Below are positions 61,435 through 64,000 of a stretch of DNA of 64,000 nt, one piece after another. This stretch comes from Duncaniella muris (GTDB lineage: Bacteria > Bacteroidota > Bacteroidia > Bacteroidales > Muribaculaceae): contig NZ_PUEC01000003.1 of NCBI RefSeq assembly GCF_003024805.1, positions 124,001 to 188,000 of the forward strand. The letters are read 5' to 3'. Below the pieces are notes generated by a model. That model worked only from the letters and a program-made list of their open reading frames with translations, did no database searches and was not told where the DNA came from. A program made the position numbers and the translations under genes. Within the stretch, counting starts at the first letter, position 1. Each line of letters opens with the position of its first letter.

Positions 61435-61911
61435 ATGGCAGACAATTATCTTGAAAAGCGGATGGAGGAATACCGAGCCGGGAAGCTGACTTCGAAAGGT
61501 GGAAAGACTTATGTGGCCCGGCAGCGTAAGGCCGGAGAATTTGTGGTGGCCTTTCCGCCAATGAGTGTGCTTGTGCTCTGCGAGGATGCCGCCCTCGTCA
61601 GCCGTGTGTGCAGCTGTTTCCGGAAAGCGGATTTCCAGGTGGCTTTCTGTATGACAGACCGACGTGAGGGGACTCGCATAGCCCAGAGTGCCGGATGTCG
61701 GTTCTATCCGGTGGACTCAGGCGATGCGGGGCAGCTCAACGGGGTTGTCGACGATCTGGCCGATCGTTGGGGTGCTGTCGATGTCGTGGCTGACCTGCGC
61801 GGGCTTACCGATGAAGAGTTTGGCGATTCGGCCTGCGAGGTGGCCTCGCTTCTTCTGCTGCATTCTCATCCTGATTTCAGGCTGATAGCTTCGACTGAAC
61901 TGAATCTTTGA
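61435..61911 (+). CDS. Short Rossmann-like protein of unknown function
   Basis: A 158-residue protein. N-terminal MADNYLEKRMEEYRAGK (1-17) is a helix also found at the start of short-chain dehydrogenase-like proteins of Bacteroidales. Then a beta-alpha-beta pattern: VLVLCEDAALVSRVCSCF (47-64), FQVAFCMTDRR, and the VDVVADLRGL strand. It has no GxxxGxG loop and no YxxxK catalytic pair, so it cannot be a working SDR; it looks like a degenerate or truncated relative. The ATG at 61435 is preferred over a TTG at 61423. ychF follows in the same direction, its promoter overlapping this gene's end. Confidence 0.7.
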   Translation: MADNYLEKRMEEYRAGKLTSKGGKTYVARQRKAGEFVVAFPPMSVLVLCEDAALVSRVCSCFRKADFQVAFCMTDRREGTRIAQSAGCRFYPVDSGDAGQLNGVVDDLADRWGAVDVVADLRGLTDEEFGDSACEVASLLLLHSHPDFRLIASTELNL

Positions 61912-61937
61912 GGTGTGGATTTTTTTGATTACCTTTG
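61907..61937 (+). promoter_or_regulatory. ychF promoter
   Basis: TTTG (61907-61910, overlapping the upstream stop codon region) and TACCTTTG (61930-61937), 19 nt apart. Leader about 46 nt. Confidence 0.6.
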
Positions 61938-61989
61938 TATGCTAATTTTCAATATAATTCAAAACAGTAAATAAACAAATCATTATATC

Positions 61990-63093
61990 ATGGCTCTTCA
62001 ATGTGGCATAGTGGGACTTCCCAACGTGGGCAAGTCAACATTGTTCAACTGTCTGTCAAACGCAAAAGCTCAGTCGGCCAACTTCCCGTTCTGTACTATC
62101 GAACCCAACGTAGGTGTGATCACCGTTCCTGACGCTCGTCTCAACAAGCTTGTCGACATGTGTCAGCCGCGTAGTGTGGTGCCTGCTACAGTCGAGATCG
62201 TGGATATAGCCGGACTTGTCCAGGGCGCGAGCAAGGGCGAGGGACTTGGCAACAAGTTTCTGGCGAATATCCGTGAGACGGATGCCATTCTCCACGTGTT
62301 GCGCTGCTTCGATGATGACAATGTGACGCATGTCCACAATACTGTGGATCCTGTCCGCGACAAGGAGATCATAGACTACGAGCTGCAGCTCAAAGATCTT
62401 GAGACTGTGGAAAGCCGTATGGCAAAGACTCAGAAGCAGGCTCAGACCGGAGGCGACAAGGTGGCCAAACTGCAGTATGAGGTGCTGAAGAAGTATCATG
62501 ATGCGCTTTCGCAGGGCAAACCGGCGCGCACGGTGGAGCTGGAGACTGTCGACGAACAGAAATTCGCCCATGATCTTTTCCTGCTGACGAGCAAGCCGGT
62601 GATGTATGTCTGCAACGTCGATGATGCATCGGCTGTAGGCGGCAACAAGTATGTAGAGGCTGTCCGTGAGGCTATCAAGGACGAGAATGCCCAGCTGCTG
62701 ATCGTAGCTGCCCAGACCGAGAGCGAGATAGCCGAACTTGACACCTTTGAGGAGCGTCAGGAGTTCCTGGCTGAGATTGGTCTTGAAGAGTCGGGTGTGG
62801 CCCGTCTGATCCGTGCGGCTTATGCGCTGCTCAATCTCCAGACGTTCTTTACGGCCGGAGCCGATGAGGTCAGAGCCTGGACATTCATGCGCGGCAGCAA
62901 GGCTCCGCAGTGTGCCGGCGTGATCCATACCGACTTCGAACGCGGCTTCATCCGCGCGGAAGTGATCAAATATGACGATTATGTGGCTCTCGGAACTGAA
63001 AGTGCGGTGCGCGATGCCGGCAAGATGGCAATCGAGGGCAAGAATTATGTTGTCCAGGATGGTGACATCATGCACTTCCTGTTTAACGTCTGA
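61990..63093 (+). CDS. ychF: Redox-regulated ATPase YchF (OLA1 family)
   Basis: Obg-like P-loop NTPase that binds ribosomes and hydrolyses ATP better than GTP, 367 residues. P-loop GLPNVGKST (8-16), the [24 protein letters not shown] switch region, NVDD (a non-canonical variant of NKxD, as in all YchF) and a C-terminal TGS domain ending [14 protein letters not shown]. Sequence is intact over the full family length. Single gene with its own promoter and a probable terminator at 63114-63150. Confidence 0.97.
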   Translation: MALQCGIVGLPNVGKSTLFNCLSNAKAQSANFPFCTIEPNVGVITVPDARLNKLVDMCQPRSVVPATVEIVDIAGLVQGASKGEGLGNKFLANIRETDAILHVLRCFDDDNVTHVHNTVDPVRDKEIIDYELQLKDLETVESRMAKTQKQAQTGGDKVAKLQYEVLKKYHDALSQGKPARTVELETVDEQKFAHDLFLLTSKPVMYVCNVDDASAVGGNKYVEAVREAIKDENAQLLIVAAQTESEIAELDTFEERQEFLAEIGLEESGVARLIRAAYALLNLQTFFTAGADEVRAWTFMRGSKAPQCAGVIHTDFERGFIRAEVIKYDDYVALGTESAVRDAGKMAIEGKNYVVQDGDIMHFLFNV

Positions 63094-63113
63094 CCAGACA
63101 TGAGACTTCTGCT

Positions 63114-63150
63114 GCGGGGCGTTTCCGGCGCTACTGCCTGATCGCCCCGC
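63114..63150 (+). terminator. Probable ychF terminator
   Basis: 8-bp GC-rich stem GCGGGGCG/CGCCCCGC (63114-63121, 63143-63150), then TGACAGTCTTGTTTT, a weak T-tract. Confidence 0.5.
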
Positions 63151-63264
63151 TGACAGTCTTGTTTTACTTATAGAAAAATCTCTCTTCTTTCCGAATTTCG
63201 GCTATCAGCCGAGACAATATGCAATAGTTTACTTACCTGACAATACATAATTTCACGGAGTACC

Positions 63265-64000
63265 ATGAAAAATACTCTTCTCGCATTCATTTTTGGCGCG
63301 GCTGCCATTTCTGCTGCAGGCGCTGATGAAAATAACAGACTGAAACTGCACTACGACCGCCCTGCCGAGTTTTTTGAAGAGGCTTTGGTTATAGGCAACG
63401 GCAATCTCGGAGCCATAATCTATGGCGGAACTGCTGAAAACCGGATTTCACTTAACGATATAACACTCTGGACCGGTGAGCCGGAACGCGGAGTGACTAC
63501 TCCCGATGCCTATAAGGCAATACCTGAAATCAGAGCGGCCCTTGACCGTGGCGACTATCGTGCGGCAGATTCTCTTCATCGTAAAGTGCAGGGACATTAT
63601 AGCGAAAACTATCAGCCGCTGGGGCAGTTGACCATCAGTCACGAAGGTGTGGCGCCACAGGTCAGCTCATATGAGCGGGAACTTGATCTGACGACAGCTA
63701 TGGCCGCCAACAGGTTTAATGACGGAAAGGGAGAACTGAAAACCGACTATTTTGCCTCGGCCCCTGATTCGGTAATAGTGTTGAGGCTTTCGGGCGAGCA
63801 TCCTTTTACCGCCACGCTAAGACTTTCATCGCAATTGCCTGCTAAGGTAACGTCTGATGCCCGCGGAGAGATCCGTTCGCTCGGCCACGCCGCCTATCTT
63901 TCGCTTCCGGGCTATACGTCGTTTGAAGAAAAACTGAAGTATGACCCTGAGCGTGGCACTAAGTTCTGCACTATTCTGAAAGCAGAAACCGATGGCGGTG
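63265..64000 (+). CDS. Glycoside hydrolase family 95 protein, alpha-L-fucosidase-like (partial, 3' end outside window)
   Basis: First 245 residues of a secreted glycosidase. Signal peptide about 1-20 (SAAGA-DE). The start of the mature protein is the GH95 N-terminal domain signature: YDRPAEFFEEALVIGNGNLGAIIYGG (about 30-55) and ISLNDITLWTGEPERG, as in alpha-1,2-L-fucosidases and alpha-L-galactosidases. The frame is open at the window edge; typical members are 750-830 residues, so the catalytic part is missing here. Host glycan or hemicellulose fucose is the probable target. Confidence 0.9.
   Translation, partial: MKNTLLAFIFGAAAISAAGADENNRLKLHYDRPAEFFEEALVIGNGNLGAIIYGGTAENRISLNDITLWTGEPERGVTTPDAYKAIPEIRAALDRGDYRAADSLHRKVQGHYSENYQPLGQLTISHEGVAPQVSSYERELDLTTAMAANRFNDGKGELKTDYFASAPDSVIVLRLSGEHPFTATLRLSSQLPAKVTSDARGEIRSLGHAAYLSLPGYTSFEEKLKYDPERGTKFCTILKAETDGG

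Noticed and set aside
62056-63075. 339-codon minus-strand frame opposite ychF
   Set aside because: Antisense shadow; ychF is intact on the plus strand.
1-64000. tRNA, rRNA, CRISPR, insertion sequence, integrase or phage genes
   Set aside because: Looked for cloverleaf-like sequences, transposase motifs and regular repeats; none was convincing.

Overview
The window looks like a chromosomal stretch of a gut-type Bacteroidales, most likely Muribaculaceae or a close relative (inference from gene content; no rRNA or marker tree is available here). Signs of this are the many Bacteroidota-type promoters (TAnnTTTG at -7, often with TTG/TTTG about 20 nt upstream), few Shine-Dalgarno sequences, FISUMP and sorting-domain-like secreted proteins, a GldB-like lipoprotein, a succinate CoA-transferase, and glycoside hydrolases of families 3, 95 and 105. 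No tRNA, rRNA, CRISPR array, insertion sequence or phage gene was seen.

Layout. 1-454: 5' part of a beta-carbonic anhydrase. 580-10110: a minus-strand surface-glycan locus, read from ugd through a Wzx-type flippase, an EpsG-type polymerase, four further glycosyltransferases and an acyltransferase to a WecG/TagA-type transferase; its middle is visibly more AT-rich than its flanks. 10452-14394: a GNGPSL-motif (DUF115/GT42-like) protein, a PepSY-like lipoprotein, a sodium:neurotransmitter symporter and a Crp/Fnr regulator. 14584-20291: a tripartite MacAB-TolC-like exporter. 20478-25965: exonuclease III, a GH3 enzyme with a PA14 insertion, a GH105 enzyme and a small basic protein. 26035-33714: the Dgt-TPM-AGCS operon, fructose-bisphosphate aldolase, and a PagL-like outer-membrane enzyme with a lipoprotein. 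34127-38613: a pectate lyase with small secreted partners and a FISUMP protein. 38964-43539: glyA, a flavin reductase, pyrI and pyrB in one operon, then an ECF sigma factor with its membrane partner. 43707-50974: a NatAB-like ABC exporter, a Trp/Gly-rich secreted protein, a FadL-type porin and a Pif1-like helicase with a TPR tail. 51168-57276: rpsP, yqgE, miaB, a small membrane protein, succinate CoA-transferase and a GldB-like lipoprotein. 57413-64000: an amidase and MCE protein pair, a second Crp/Fnr regulator with a BASS transporter, ychF, and the start of a GH95 alpha-fucosidase.

Taken together this is mostly housekeeping and cell-envelope DNA with three accessory themes: surface glycan synthesis, plant or host glycan breakdown (GH3, GH105, PL1, GH95), and export. 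I found no clear undescribed multi-gene system. The best leads are small: a shared N-terminal motif in three secreted proteins beside the pectate lyase, promoter-linked palindromes that recur at unrelated genes, a long untranslated leader before ugd, and the Trp/Gly-rich secreted protein.
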